From the NCBI GenBank assembly GCA_001632435.1, contig KV423991.1:1-64000 (forward strand): a stretch of DNA of 64,000 nucleotides. The letters are read 5' to 3'. Below, piece by piece: positions 10,846-22,491 of the stretch (positions are counted from its first letter, which is position 1; each line of letters begins with the position of its first letter). The DNA comes from Calocera cornea HHB12733 (taxonomy: Eukaryota; Basidiomycota; Dacrymycetes; Dacrymycetales; Dacrymycetaceae). Both the position numbers and the translations under genes were made by a program. Below the pieces are notes generated by a model, which saw nothing but the letters and a program-made list of their open reading frames with translations, was not told the DNA's origin and did not search any database.

Positions 10846-11267
10846 ACGCACCCCCTTCAGTTTCTGACGACATGTTCACTATCTCTGTACTACATACATC
10901 TTGTCTTCTGTGCTGTAGCCAAATATATCTGGTTACACGAAATCAGCGCTTCGCACCAATGTGATTGTTCCAGCGGATGGATGCGCGTACGGCAGCCCGG
11001 ATCTATTGACGTCCTGGATACCAATGGTAACAACACCCGTCTTCCGATAGCACCCAGTTGGGTGCAATGGTGAGCAAGGCAAGACGAGAGATGACATATG
11101 ATAATGATACAGTGTGTTGAGCAGATGGTCTCTGGGCTCTACGAAAATTGCCCTCGATGCCGGTGTCCAAATATAATCGTGATAGCCCCTCCATTCCTAA
11201 CCGAAATCCGAAATGCCCGATGGCCACGAGCACCACGTCGCCCCAGCCTTTCTGGCCCCGACTGTAA
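10846..11267. other. convergent intergenic region
   Basis: 3' flanks of UBR7 (plus) and PC-esterase-like A (minus). No gene or repeat seen in 422 bp. Confidence 0.5.
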
Positions 11268-12684
11268 TTATGGCTGGAAGCATGCCCACCAGCGCTCCAC
11301 ATCCATTGCTTGACGAAGGTAATAGAGCATCATGCTGCCACCCATCCAGTCAGCCACATCTGCTGTAATGCCAAGCAGCTACTTACTCGCCAAAGAGCCA
11401 CGTCGCTGGCCCAGGTGCTGCGAAATGTTGCTGGCCATCGTAATAACTGTCCTGGGTCAGCATCCTCCTTCCATTGCATATCCACGCAAGGCTTGACTTA
11501 CTCTGTATATCCCTCCAATTTGCTGCCCCAATCGAACACCCGCACGCCTGCCCTCTCACAGACCGCCCTCCAGCCCTGGTCCATCTGCGTAACCCGCAAC
11601 ATCCGCCCACCATCATTATTGGCCCGCAGGTGGCGCGAGCGGTACATGAGCGGCACTTGCGGTGTGTACTGTGCGCGTATTTGCGAGATGAGCAGTGCGG
11701 CTTGCTGTTGGTGGAAGCGGAGCTCATGGAACGAGAGCCCATGCTGGGCAGGCCGTTGTACGGCAAACTCGGAAAAATACTGCCTGCCCATCAGCACCTC
11801 CACCCTCGATTCAGAAGCAGGAAACGCACCCCCTCAAACATATGATCTGAATCCCAAAACAGGCTGCTCATGACCACCAAGTCCGGCGTAAAGTTTCCCA
11901 TCCCGTCCGCAGCCATACGCGGGAGGAACACTTCTGTGATCCTCCCCCCGGCCGTTTTCGGGCGAGGCTCATTCGGCGCGTGCCAGGGGTAGTCCTGGTC
12001 GGGCAGGCCGTACCTACTCTTCTGTGAGCCCTTGAATTTGTGCAGAACTGGCAGAAACCAACGTACAGGAACCACACGGCAAGCGTCAGCTCTAGCCTAT
12101 CAACCCTACACCACCCGCCGGTATGATCCCCCCAGCTATTATATCTCCCCCCCACAGCGTCGCAAAAGTGGTACACATTGTTTCTGTCATGGCTAGCCCC
12201 TTACCGTATCAGCCGCGTAGTAAGAGAGTGGGAGGGTACGAGCGCACCTGTCCCCGATGAAGAGCACGCTCTTTCCCCTTGCCCATGCCCCGCCTCCTCG
12301 CGCCATCTCCGGCATCAGCCTCTCCGGGGCACCCAGTTCATCCATGTCCCGCTCCGACAGCTCCCCGCTCCTGTCTAGTGTTTCCATGCTGGCGAACTGT
12401 GGTTCTGACGCCAAAGAAGGGGGGAAAGGCAGCCAGCGCGTCTCGCTCGCCCCTCCGCCCCAGTAGATCATGCCCGGCCGCCTGAAGGGGTCCACAGGAC
12501 AGTCCGGCGGGGTGGAGGACGCGCAGCCAGGCCATGCGAGTGCCGGCTCGGAGAGAACGGTGAGGTGGGACAGTTGTGGGCGGGAGGAACTGCGCAGCAG
12601 GTAGAGCAGTGTGAGCGCGGCGCTGAGCAGCGCCAGGCCGCCCACGAGCACCATAGGGCGCATTTTTGGGAGCAAGGCCGTCAT
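11268..12684 (-). CDS. PC-esterase/TBL-like SGNH membrane protein A
   Basis: Six exons (12684-12248, 12192-12067, 12013-11830, 11779-11502, 11446-11387, 11334-11268) give exactly 384 codons (383 residues). A transmembrane helix at about residues 11-28 predicts a type II Golgi or ER protein. The catalytic blocks are LFIGD-S-HDRNNV near residue 145 (GDS nucleophile) and DGQQHF-x-x-PGPATW near residue 345. The second block parallels the D-x-x-H block of plant TBL/PMR5 and the PC-esterase family (DCSHWCLPGxPDTW). Family members O-acetylate or de-acetylate surface glycans. Here that is inference. The first intron splits the serine codon of GDS (AG|C). Unlike B and C it lacks an intron before the R-x-HQQ block. 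Confidence 0.83.
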
Positions 12685-13385
12685 GGCGGTTGACGAGGAC
12701 AGGGAGAAGCGCCCCGGGAGCGGCGCTGGCTGCCAGAGGGAGCTGCGCCGTTCTTGGCATGTAGATATTATTGACTGTGTGAATGTTTGAGGCACAACTG
12801 TATGGCCGCTCGGCTGGCAGCAGGCGGGCGGCGGGTGAGGGCTTCCGGCCGGGGAGGGCTGTGCTTGTCATTTCCGGCGAGAGATCGACGAGGTGGTGGA
12901 CATGCCATGACGGACTTACGGAATTCCTCAGTGATGCACAGTGCCCTCCCACACCCCAATGCCACAGGCGAGCATGTCCTCGTGCAGGAGAATCGGTGCG
13001 ACATTGATCGCCCTGCGCGCACAGCAAGGCAGTGCGCCTTGTGCACCCCTCCCCTCCTCCTCCCTCCGTGCACCGCACCTCCCGCCGTGCACGCCTTGCC
13101 CAGCCCACCGCCGCCGCTGAGATGGCGACGGTGCACCCGTCGTGCGCGCGGCCGGACGGGGCCATCGTTACGCGCCCGCCGCCCGAGCCGGGCTGAGCTC
13201 ATCCCCGCCGCGCCGGCTCGGCCACAATTCAAATACAGTATAAAGCACAGGCCCCGGGCCTCCCATTCCCCACTTTCTGCATTCTAACGCTTACCACCCC
13301 CCCTCACTCGCAATACCCCTTCAGCCCACTACCCTACCCTACCCCCTAGGCTACTACTCCCCGTCGGTGATCCTCCCTGCGCATA
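12685..13385. promoter_or_regulatory. divergent promoter region
   Basis: 701 bp between the starts of PC-esterase-like A (minus) and the NmrA-like gene (plus). AGTATAAAGC at about 13234-13243 is a TATA-like box some 145 bp before the NmrA ATG, followed by a C/T-rich leader. Confidence 0.4.
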
Positions 13386-14550
13386 ATGTCCGCCTTCCCC
13401 AGCATCGCGCCCCCACGCGCCCCCTCCGCCACCCGCACAATCCTCGTCATCGGCGCAACGGGCAAGCAGGGCAGCGGGATGATCTCAGCCCTGGTCCAAG
13501 CGAACAGGCAGGCAAAGCCCTACGAGCCCCTCCCCTACCGCATCCTCGCCATGACGCGCACCCCGGCCAAGTACGAGGCCCTCAAGACCCTCCCGGGCGT
13601 CGAGGTCGTCCAGGGCGACTTGAACGACCCGCCCAGCATCGAGGCTGTGTTTAGGGAGCACGGGCAGGGCGGCATCTTCGGTGTGTTCACCTGCCTTGCC
13701 TTCCCGGGCCTGGGCAAGCCGGCGGACAGCGAGCTCGCACAGGGCAAGGTGCGCTTTCCCCTTGATTCGCCAAAGTGGGAGAGCGAGCTAATGCGGGAGG
13801 CAGCTCGCAGCGGACATGGCGCTCAAGTACGGCGTCTCGCACTTCATCTACTCCTCCTCCGAGCAGGGCGGGGACAGCGAGTCCGGCCCGTCCCCCTCGC
13901 ACGTCGCCAAGATGGTGATCGAGAACCACATCAAGGACCTGGGGCGGACGAACCCGAGCTTCAAGTGGACGGTGCTGCGCCCGAGCTTCTTCTACGAGAA
14001 CTTTGACGGCGTCCTCGGTGCCGTCAGCGAGACGCTGCTCGCGAGCAGCGTGCAGAAGGGCACCAAGATCCAGATGGTCGCCAGCGAGGATATCGGCCCC
14101 GTCGCGCGCGCCGTGTTCGAGGCGCCCGGCGACGAGTACAAGGGCGCGATGATGACCATCTGCGGGGACATCCTCACGCCGCAGGAGGTCAACGCGATAC
14201 ATAAAAAGGTCACGGGCAAGCCGCTCAGCCGCATCCCTGGGTTTGTCGGCAGTGCGCTGTACGGTGCGTCGCCTTCTGTGTGTTTTGGACAGCGGGCGCA
14301 AGTGGCTGATGGCAGGACAGGGATGAACGCGCAGGCGAAGAACCTCGTGATGCACATGGAGCGCGTGCACCAACTGCGCCTGCAGGATGCGGCTGGCTAC
14401 ACCGCGAACGGGGACGCGGCGCGGCGCGCGTACCCGGGGCTGCTGACCTTCGAGAGCTGGATCCTGAGCAAGGGCAAGCAGCGCGGGGGCAAGCGCGACA
14501 AGAACTGGAATAACCTGACGATGAAGGAGCTGCTCAAGGGCGAGACTTAG
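13386..14550 (+). CDS. NmrA-like NAD(P)-binding family protein
   Basis: Exons 13386-13748, 13804-14263 and 14321-14550 join to 351 codons (350 residues). The N-terminus has the Rossmann glycine motif GATGKQGSG (residues 24-32). It is followed by MTRTPAKYEAL and VVQGDLNDPPS, as in NmrA/HSCARG-type atypical short-chain dehydrogenases. YGVSHFIYSSS and VLRPSFFYENF are further family marks. NmrA-like proteins sense NAD(P) redox state or act as reductases. The exact role is not predictable. The first acceptor was set at 13803 because it restores GKLAADMALKYGV. Cytosolic; no signal peptide. Confidence 0.88.
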
Positions 14551-14719
14551 TCCCCGCCTGGGCTTCTCCTTTGCGAGGATTGGAGGATCTGAGGAGGCGG
14601 ACGGAGCGCATTTCTTGTAGCATGCATAGACCACGCATAATGATAATCTTATACCCGTATATTGTTCGGAAGGTGGCATAAAGTACAGTGAACCGGAGAT
14701 AGATACAGGACGGAGGCGC

Positions 14720-15536
14720 TCAACCGCGGCAGTGGTTGAACCCTGCGCCGCAGAACGAGGCTGTGATAAGGTAGACGATGACCTGCGAGTATGTCGGCAA
14801 CGTTCAACAGTGTTTGCCGGGGGTATAGACTCACGAGCAAGACGATAAAGCTGATGCCAAGGATCTTCTGGTTCTTCCAGAACTGCTGCCTGCGCACGTT
14901 CCTCGCCCCGCGGCGGAAAGCGTATGCCTGGCCCGCCATGTTGTCCGTCTTGTCGACCAGAAGCTCGATGCGCTCCCCGCGCGAGAGAATCTGCTCCACG
15001 TTCTGCACCATGATGTTCTTGACGCTCTGCAGGTCGGCTTGCGCTTGGGAGAGCGCGTCCGGTGGAGGGGAGGTCGAGTACTGATGCATGAGCTGTACGC
15101 ACATCAAGATCGGCTTCATATTCCTCCAGCGGCAAGTGGACACGCACCTTGCCAATCTCCTCGGAGAACTCATTCAGCCCGTAAGCCGGAACGTCAAAGA
15201 TGACCTCCGTCGTGTATGTGGTGGTGAACTTGCGCTGGAGCTCGGTGAGGAAGGCGAAGGGCATGCGCCGGCCGACGCTGTCGTCGGCCATGACGAGGTA
15301 GGTGAGACCACCCTCGGAGACGTAGTGGAAGAGGTACTGTTCCCAGACGTAGGTCAGCTTGCTGTTGTTGGGCGGGATCTTGGACAGGATCGTCTGGACC
15401 GCTGTCGCAGCCTGTCAGTTGGCAGTCGTCGCCGTTAGGCCATGTGCGACGCACCTTGGGAGAAGTCCCGCCTTCCCTCCGAGTTCTCCGCGAGGATGAC
15501 ACTCCCTCTTGCAACAAGTGCGTGTATGAGCGACAT
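14720..15536 (-). CDS. VAMP7-like longin R-SNARE
   Basis: Exons 15536-15455, 15401-15148, 15092-14835 and 14782-14720 join to 219 codons (218 residues), the usual VAMP7 length of about 220. A longin domain (MSLIHALVARG start, KLTYVWEQYLFHYV) fills residues 1-115. An R-SNARE coiled coil at about 120-185 has its zero-layer Arg in LSRGERIELL, followed by a basic patch and a C-terminal membrane anchor. It should act in vacuolar, endosomal or exocytic vesicle fusion (the Nyv1/VAMP7 role). The second acceptor was placed where FSQAVQTILSKIPP is continuous. Confidence 0.93.
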
Positions 15537-15761
15537 GATTGCCTAGTCCGTTCCTTTGAGGTAATGTAAAGAAGCAGCAGTAGCGTTGGTATGCAGCAAG
15601 AGGATAGGGAGCAGCGTCACCGCCTTCCGAGGCTGCGGCGTCCAGCGCTTCTGCACCGCCACGCGGAACCATCCGTTTCAGCCTTCCTCTCCACGTCCCT
15701 GCTTTTGGCCAACCTGCGACGCACCCACCAGCCGCTCGTTTCTTCCTCTCCACGTCACAAA

Positions 15762-16234
15762 ATGGTGAGTCCCCACTAGTCATGCTAGGATGGAAGTCTG
15801 ATATAAGGGCAGTCTGAATCCGACCGCCCCACTTCGCCCATTGGGAACGGCCCCGCACCGCGCACGCAGGGACCAGCAGGTGTCGTCCGGTACGCCAGCC
15901 TCAACCTTGCATTCCAGCCTTCCACTCACGCATCATGTAGTCGCCGCGCAGCGTCCTCCAAGGAAGTCGCCCAGCGGCCCAACTCGACGCGCGCAGCCGG
16001 CGCAGGCGGAAGCAGCAGCACGATGATGCGTTTGTACACGAACGACGACTCTGCTGGGCTGAAAGTGTGCGTGTCCTTCCGTCCTCTCCCCCTCGCCCGT
16101 ATTTGTCGTGTTTACAAGTGCTCGTGCTGCATTCTAGTGACCCATACGTCGTCCTCGTACTCTCGATATGCTTCATCGGTTCCGTGTTCTTCCTCCACAT
16201 CGCGGCGAAGCTCATCAAGGCGTTCACCAAATAA
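15762..16234 (+). CDS. SBH1: Sec61 beta subunit of the ER translocon
   Basis: Exons 15762-15764, 15813-15879, 15952-16066 and 16138-16234 sum to 94 codons (93 residues), typical for Sec61 beta. The first coding exon is just the ATG. Diagnostic blocks are NSTRAAGAGGSSSTM, RLYTNDDSAGLKVDP and a single C-terminal transmembrane helix (VVLVLSICFIGSVFFLHI) of a tail-anchored protein. It binds Sec61 alpha and helps co-translational protein import into the ER. It is divergent from the VAMP7-like gene with only 225 bp between starts, so the promoter is probably bidirectional. Confidence 0.95.
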
Positions 16235-16730
16235 GCTGACCACAGGTCCGTTGGGTGCAAAAACACGGCGGAGGAAGAGGCGTGGGAGCAGCGTGGCGGG
16301 AGGGTTCAGGCGGACTTGTATTCTGTATGCTCGCGCATAATACCATTCGTACACCACATGCTTGGGAAAGATATTCGGGTTGAAGTCGACAATTCGATTT
16401 GCGGAACACTGTCAGACACGCCTTGTTATGTGGACATGGCCTCGCCGTTTTCCCTCACTCTTTGCTCCGCCGTCGCTTTCAGGGCCAGAAGGTCAATCAC
16501 ACCTCTGCCGAGTACTTTGACGATGCTCCGACAGCCCTTAAATCACAACACACAGCACACAGTGTAGGTAGACGCTAGTGGACTAGCAGTGCGATCGCGG
16601 GGCCACCTGGCGATGCCAGGTAACTGCGCATCGCACACGACAATGGATTCACAAACGATGTAAGGACATAAGAGCGCGCAGGAGTTGTACGTAGAGTAGC
16701 CAAGCAACGCAGTCTTGTAATGCAGAGCGA
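16235..16730. other. convergent intergenic region
   Basis: 3' flanks of Sec61 beta and uS11. No further gene seen in 496 bp. Confidence 0.5.
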
Positions 16731-17403
16731 TCAGAGACGACGACCGCGGCGACCACCCTGAGAGCAGCATCAGTACGAGTAGGGAGAGTAGAAAAGGGCA
16801 AAGCACGGACCTTGCGGCGGGTCGAGTCGGTCGGGACGGGAGTGACGTCCTCAATGCGACCGATCCTCATGCCGGCACGGGCAAGGGCACGGAGAGCAGA
16901 CTGAGCACCAGGGCCGGGCGTCTTGGTGCCCGTGCCGCCGGTCGCGCGGAGCTTGATGTGCAGGGCGGTGATGCCGACTTCCTTGCAGCGCTGGGCAACG
17001 TCCTGCGCGGCCAACATCGCAGCGTAGGGGGAGGACTCGTCGCGATCCGCCTTGACCTTCATGCCGCCTGCGAACATGCACCATGTCAGCTACAGCTGCC
17101 AGGCCATGCAAGGTGGGAAACGGCACACACCAGTAACACGGGAGATGGTCTCGCGCCCGGACAGATCCGTGACGTGCACGAAGGTATCGTTGAACGAAGC
17201 GTAGATGTGGGCAACGCCGAAGACGAGCTCGCCCTCCGCGACCTGGGGGCCGAGGGAGACGGCGGCTTCCTGGGCCTTCTTGACACCTTTGGGCGGCTGG
17301 GGGAACGACATCCGGGTCAGCGGGGGTGCATCCAGCGGACGGCGGCCGCTGCGCTGCGCGAGGCTGCGTGTGGGCCGCCCGGGAAGAGGAGGGGACGCAC
17401 CAT
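16731..17403 (-). CDS. RPS14: 40S ribosomal protein uS11 (S14)
   Basis: Exons 17403-17401, 17296-17131, 17067-16811 and 16757-16731 sum to 151 codons (150 residues), the standard length. Highly conserved uS11 blocks are present: [60 protein letters not shown] and the basic tail [13 protein letters not shown]. The first coding exon is the ATG alone, followed by a 104-nt intron, and the last exon is 27 nt. It is a small-subunit platform protein involved in 18S rRNA 3' maturation. Confidence 0.97.
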
Positions 17404-17957
17404 GTTGGGCTGTTTGGAGGGGTTAGTAGGGGGACGAGGCTGGTGAGGAGGAGATGCTCGACGTCGACGAGGGCTGCAGCAGACGACCAGCAGCCAAATT
17501 TCGACGAGTGAATTGCACCGCCACTAGGCACCGCCACTCAGAGCGCGGAAACGGAGCTGCATCCGACTCGGGAGCGACGACGCGGCGCCGGCGCCCTGAG
17601 GTGCGGACTGTGATAATCGCGAACCAGGCCGAGCCTTCCGTGTCCTCTGCGGCGTTCGTTGTCGGTTTTCGTTTCGCGCAATCGCAAACGTGTGTTATCT
17701 GGAAGCCGTATTCAATCTCGCCGCAGAGGATACGTAGTGCCCGATTACACACTACTGGACCCGAGCAGAGCTCTCCCTATCAGTCTTCGCTTTCGCACGC
17801 CATCGGCGGATAACGCCGCCGAAGCATTGTGCACGCCTGACAGAGGGCGACAGCGTCTTGTCTCGCGCGCAACACGTCAAGATAGTCTATCGTACAGTAC
17901 ATACAAGTGTCCGGAATATGGATGCCAATGCGTATTAATAGTCATAGCCAGTCTCGT
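17404..17957. promoter_or_regulatory. uS11 promoter region / GT61-a 3' flank
   Basis: 554 bp upstream of uS11. No TATA box is convincing and no gene is seen. Confidence 0.35.
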
Positions 17958-19654
17958 CTACGCCGCCGCCGCCTGCCCAGATAAGCGCTTGTGGATCTCC
18001 CGCGCCACGGCCTCGCCATCAATGGGCATGTCGGTGCCCTGATACCCGGGCGGATAATGGTCTAGAGCGGGCCGTCAGCACACCACGTAAGGGGGGGAGG
18101 ACCCCATAGCACGCACTGGCTCCAGGGATATTCGGGTACTGGTCAAACGTGTCGTTGTGCCAGCCGTAGTGCTTGATCCCAAGGTGCCGCGCCGTCCACT
18201 CGTAGTCGTAGGCCCAGCCGGTGGGGAAGAAGAACTCCATCACGGCCGTCTTGGGCGTCGGCTTCATCCAGAGCAGAGCGGTGAGGCCGTTTCCGTGGGG
18301 CCCGATAAGGATCTAGGCGAGGTTCAGTACCCGCACTCTCACATGACGCTTTGACTCACCGTAGTGCGCGCTGCCAATGCGATCTGCTCATGTCGCGTCA
18401 GAGTATCCATAGTGACCACATTGACCTCGTAGCCATGCAAGTCCCTGAGCCTATACAGCGCCTGGACGAGCGTCTGGTGGTCCTCCGCGCGCAGACTCCT
18501 TGTGTTCCAGTTCTGCCGGCTCACATAGGTGATCACCGGCTTGTCGTGATTCTTGCTCTTGCGGCCGAGGACGGCCGGCCCGGGGAGGTTGCCCGTCGAC
18601 ACCCGCGCGTCGTCGTCCTTCGTCGCGAAGCGCACGACGGCGTTGCGGATGGGCTCCCACCAGTGCTCGACGGCGCGGAGGTCGAACGCCTGGCTGGCGA
18701 GGCGCTGGGCGGGCATCCACCCCGAGCCGCGGATCGCCGCGCCCCGGTCGCACATGACGACGCGCTCGAGGACGTAGGGGCGCTCAAACTCTGCGAGGTC
18801 GACAAAGTCCGTGTGGAAGAGCAGCTGCGTGGACGGGAGCGAGGCGAAGAGCACGTATTGGTTCATCCGCGCGTAGTCTCGCCAGGCGCTGGTGTCGACG
18901 TGCGGGAAGATCCAGCGCGCGGGGAGGGGAAGCGCCGTCTGCCCGTCCTCGCTGATGGAGGGGGCGAGGGAGCTGTATGCGCGCCAGATGCCGAAGAAGA
19001 GCTCGGCGCAGAAGTGGTAGTAGTGCGGCAGCACTGCACACACCGTCAGTACGACACGGTGCGAGTGACAGAGGACGGACTTTGTGCAGACTCATGCGCC
19101 CACAGCGTGTTCCCCTGCAGGTTCATCGCGCCCACGCCGAACAGTTCCTTGGCCTGCAGCGGGGTGATGACCTGCATGTCCTTGTCCGTGGGGTCCTGGA
19201 CCGGGCTGAGGAAGCCCGGGTTGTCCGCGCCGCTGCCGAGGATGTACCTGAGCTCGGGCACCTCCTCCGGCTCGGTGGTGACGACGAACGTGGTGCCGTT
19301 CATCATGTACAGGTTCTCGAAGACGGTGAATCCCGGGGAGTGGGAGACGATGCGGGTCTCTGGGGGCAGGGCGGTGCCCCAGTACATGCGGAGATCTACG
19401 GGCTCGCTGGCGAGGGAGGAGGGCAGTGTGCTACTCGGCTGGCCGGGGGGGTTGAGGTGTGCCTGGGGCAGCTCGACGGGTTTGGGCAGCTCGAGGGGCT
19501 GCGGGGTGGCGCATGGCTGGGCGTCTGGGAGGTGGAAGAGGAGGCTGGGGTTGAATATGAGGACGCAGGCGAGGAGGGAGACGACGGCGACGAGGACGAG
19601 CCGCTCGCGCCGCCATGTTGGGAGGAGGGAGCCGCGGGGGCGGGGCATGGGCAT
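17958..19654 (-). CDS. GT61-family glycosyltransferase, copy a
   Basis: Exons 19654-19081, 19033-18360, 18312-18117 and 18061-17958 join to 516 codons (515 residues). A type II membrane anchor lies at about residues 18-40. GT61 marks are ESAQ-x-x-PHYYHFCAELFFG (near residue 195), the nucleotide-sugar region PVITYVSRQNWNTRSL, and GPHGNGLTALLWM, the conserved HGNGLT motif. GT61 includes xylosyl-, arabinosyl- and GlcNAc-transferases (plant XYXT/XAT, animal EOGT/POMGNT2). Linkage cannot be predicted. The gene lies 623 bp downstream of and on the same strand as GT90-a. Confidence 0.9.
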
Positions 19655-20277
19655 GCTCTGCCTCGTTGCGCTGTCCGCTGGGAGGGAGGCGAGGGTCGAG
19701 CGGCGTCGTTTGGAGAGGTAGGGGATGGCCAGGACAGGGCCCGCGTTGGAGAATGGCAGGAAGGAGCCAGAGGAAGCGAGTGAGTTATGGATGCTGGGTG
19801 CGTTGCGGTGTATGCTGCGTTGTTGTTGTAAATGATGTGAATGGTGCGTCGCAGGGAGCGGGCGGGAGAAGGGTTCGGGCCCTACAGCGTGCCACGGCTG
19901 GCGAGGAAGGCGCCCATCCTCCTGTCGCGGCAGGCGGGCGCTGAGGACCGCCGCCGCGTTGAGACAGCCGCCTTGGCCGGGGCGCGTGGCTCGCTTTGCC
20001 TCCGCCCCAAGCCATCTTCACTCAGGGACCACCACCGCACCGCCGCACCGCACACCTCGCCCGCCGGCTTATCGGACATTACGGGGCTGGCTGGAATGTG
20101 CCCAGCCCCGCATCGCACGGCACTCGCCCACTGCACGGATGAGTGAATTGCGTCTATTTTGCTATACATGACATGCGTCAAATGCCCAGGTAGATAAATG
20201 TTATACACGTATTAACAGCTGTCCAGTAACCCAACAACAGTAAATCCATTGTCCTCCATCTGGCACTGGCAAGCGGC
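19655..20277. other. intergenic between GT61-a and GT90-a
   Basis: 623 bp, expected to hold the GT61-a promoter and GT90-a terminator. Nothing else recognised. Confidence 0.45.
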
Positions 20278-22428
20278 TCAAGCCGGCGCCGGCTGCAGCA
20301 CCATCGCCGGCCCGGGCACAAAGTTCATCCGCTGCCGGTCGTCGCTCACGAGCCGGGCGTACTCCAGGAACAGGCGGTACTGCATCACCGTCGTCATGGT
20401 CTGGTCAGCTTGGCCGGGCGGGGCGCGGGGCACGCGGGAGACTCACAGTGTACGCGATCATGTCCTCCTTCCGCCAGTACCGGCCCACCCACTCCCTGCC
20501 CGCGGCGGCGATGCGCTCGGCGAGCTCGTCGTTCCCGTCCTCTCCATTCCCGTCCAAGTTGCCATTAAAAAAGGTCAGCACGTCGTACACGTCGCCCATG
20601 TCCATGCGGATCGGGACATAGTGCACCCACGGCTGTATGCGGTCCATGTACCACTCGGGGAAGATGGTGGCCTTCATGACGACCGAGTTGGCGGAGAGGA
20701 AGGGCTTGAAGCGTGTGCTCCAGCCGTTACCGTCGATGTCGAGGAGGAACTTGTACTTGCGGAGCTTCTGCAACGTCAGCGGCCGCCGCCAGTCAAACAT
20801 TGTCTCCATCTCCTCGCACGCGCCCCCGTCGCACTGGATCGGCCGGATGATGTACCCCACGTCGGCCATGGCGGGGTTCAGCTCGCCCGCGTCCATCACG
20901 TGCGGGGTGCCGACGGGCTGGTCCGAGCGGCGCGCGGGGAGCACAGGGCGGTCGCCGGACTTTGCAGTGAGCGTGCTGACCATGTTGACGCGGTGCGACG
21001 TGCGCCAGGGCATGTCCGGGTGGTGGAACACGCCCGTCGTCCAGTCGCGCCAGACCACGCGGTCCTCGGCCTTGTCCGCCCAGGCGATCTCCTCGCTCCC
21101 CTCGAACCAGGGGTCCGCGAGGTCGTTAGGCACCGTCAGCACGTCCCCGTGCAGGCCCTCCGTCTTGGAGAGCGAGAAGACGAGCTTCTTGCGCTCCTGC
21201 GGGCCGGGGCCCTGCCCGTAGCTGGCCAAGAAACCGGAGACCTTTGTGAGCTGCGGCTGCCAGCACGGGTTCATCGCCTTCCTGTGGTCCGCAATGAAGT
21301 ACTTTTCCGTCTTGTCGAGCGCGCCGGCGTTCGCGTCGTACACCGTCTGCCGGAGGTACGAGTTCGGCGGGCAGGCGCTCGCCCACCCGCGGTAGGTCAT
21401 ATCAGGCTTCTCAGCCCATTTGACGTCTGCGAATTGCATAAGAACGCAATCCCCGCACCAGTCAAGAAGCACTCACAGTCCTCATCCTCGACCTTGTCCT
21501 TCAATATCTGGTTAAACTCCCAATCGTTAAAGTCCCCCGGCCCATCATCCGAGCGGAAGGTGACCTGCCACGGGCCCGTCGCCTCAATCAGGTCCCTCTC
21601 CACGCCGCCCGTCCCGTTCCCGCCCGTCTTGTCCGCGTCGTACCCGCGCATGAGCTCGAGCTGGGCCTTGACCCGCTGGCTAAGGGCGTTGATGACGCCC
21701 GGGTTGTCGCCAAAGTTGAAGCTCTCCACGCGGATGCTCTGCGCCGACGGGTCAGAGACGATCGTGAACGTGCCCATGCTGCCGACGTTGGCGTTCTGCA
21801 GCGCGCGCACGGCCCGCGGCGTGTAGGCAAAGTACGGGCCGAGGTCCTCGAGGATCTGGTCGTACTCGTCCGGCAGGGACACGTTGTGCTTCTGTACGTA
21901 CTCCCACCTGTCCAGCAGTGTCAGCCTCGGCCATGCCAGCCCTGCATAGAACGCACCACTTATCGAACCCCCTCGGCGGGGGGCGCTGGTACCTCCTGCC
22001 GTACTCAGCGACGGCCTGGTCGAGCGTCCTGCTCTGCCTGTCGAGCTTGTCCTGCCAGTCCAGCTGCGCATTCTCGATCAGGTCGTAGATGGGGTGGCGG
22101 CCCTTGGGGTTAGTCTGGACGAGCCCGTTGGGGAGGTAGGTGTGCTTTGGGAGGGGGGAGGAGGAGCGCGGGGTGTATGTGTCGGTGTAGGAGGGTTGTT
22201 CGGCGTGCGTTGGGGACTGCTTGGATTCCAGGGTTAGCGACGGCAAGGGGGTGGGACAGACAGGCAGGGGCAGCGCACGAGGAGGATGAAGAGCATGGCG
22301 AAGGCGAGCACGCAGGTGACGGCGCCCGCGCCGAGCATCGCGGCGCGGGGGATGCGCCGTCTTGCGCGGGTGAGGGTGATCCTCCCCGGGCTCGGTTTCC
22401 GTTTTTCTGAGAGGGCGGCGATGCTCAT
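20278..22428 (-). CDS. GT90/CAP10-type glycosyltransferase, copy a
   Basis: The exons begin at 22428-22279 (50 residues ending in the membrane helix AGAVTCVLAFAMLFILL) and continue to a stop at 20278, giving roughly 640 residues. CAP10-family order is intact: RHPIYDLIENAQLDW, SLPDEYDQILEDL, RGWASACPPNSYLR, VVWRDWTTG, LLDIDGNGWSTRFKPFL, WVHYVPI, then YARLVSDDR at the end. The usual W-R-G-x-T-T-G-G signature reads W-R-D-W-T-T-G. Cryptococcus relatives (Cap10, Cxt1) act in capsule and glycolipid xylosylation, so a Golgi xylosyl- or glucosyltransferase is plausible. A 46-bp G run lies just upstream of the ATG. Confidence 0.9.
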
Positions 22429-22443
22429 GGCGAGGGGTGTATG

Positions 22444-22444
<1 letters not shown>

Positions 22445-22490
<46 letters not shown>
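22445..22490. repeat. 46-bp poly(G) homopolymer
   Basis: An uninterrupted run of 46 G on the plus strand ends 17 bp upstream of the GT90-a start codon, read as poly(C) in that gene's leader. It may be a real homopolymer, a G-quadruplex-forming tract or an assembly artefact. Confidence 0.85.

Positions 22491-22491
<1 letters not shown>

Noticed and set aside
13687..15291. 534-codon minus-strand frame over the NmrA and VAMP7 genes
   Set aside because: It is an antisense shadow of GC-rich coding sequence. The product has no motif and conflicts with two well-supported genes.
18351..19721. 456-codon plus-strand frame across GT61-a
   Set aside because: Antisense shadow of GC-rich codons; the minus-strand GT61 model closes exactly to 515 residues.
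20249..21826. 525-codon plus-strand frame across GT90-a
   Set aside because: Antisense shadow; His/Arg/Val-rich with no domain, while the minus strand carries clear CAP10 motifs and splice sites.
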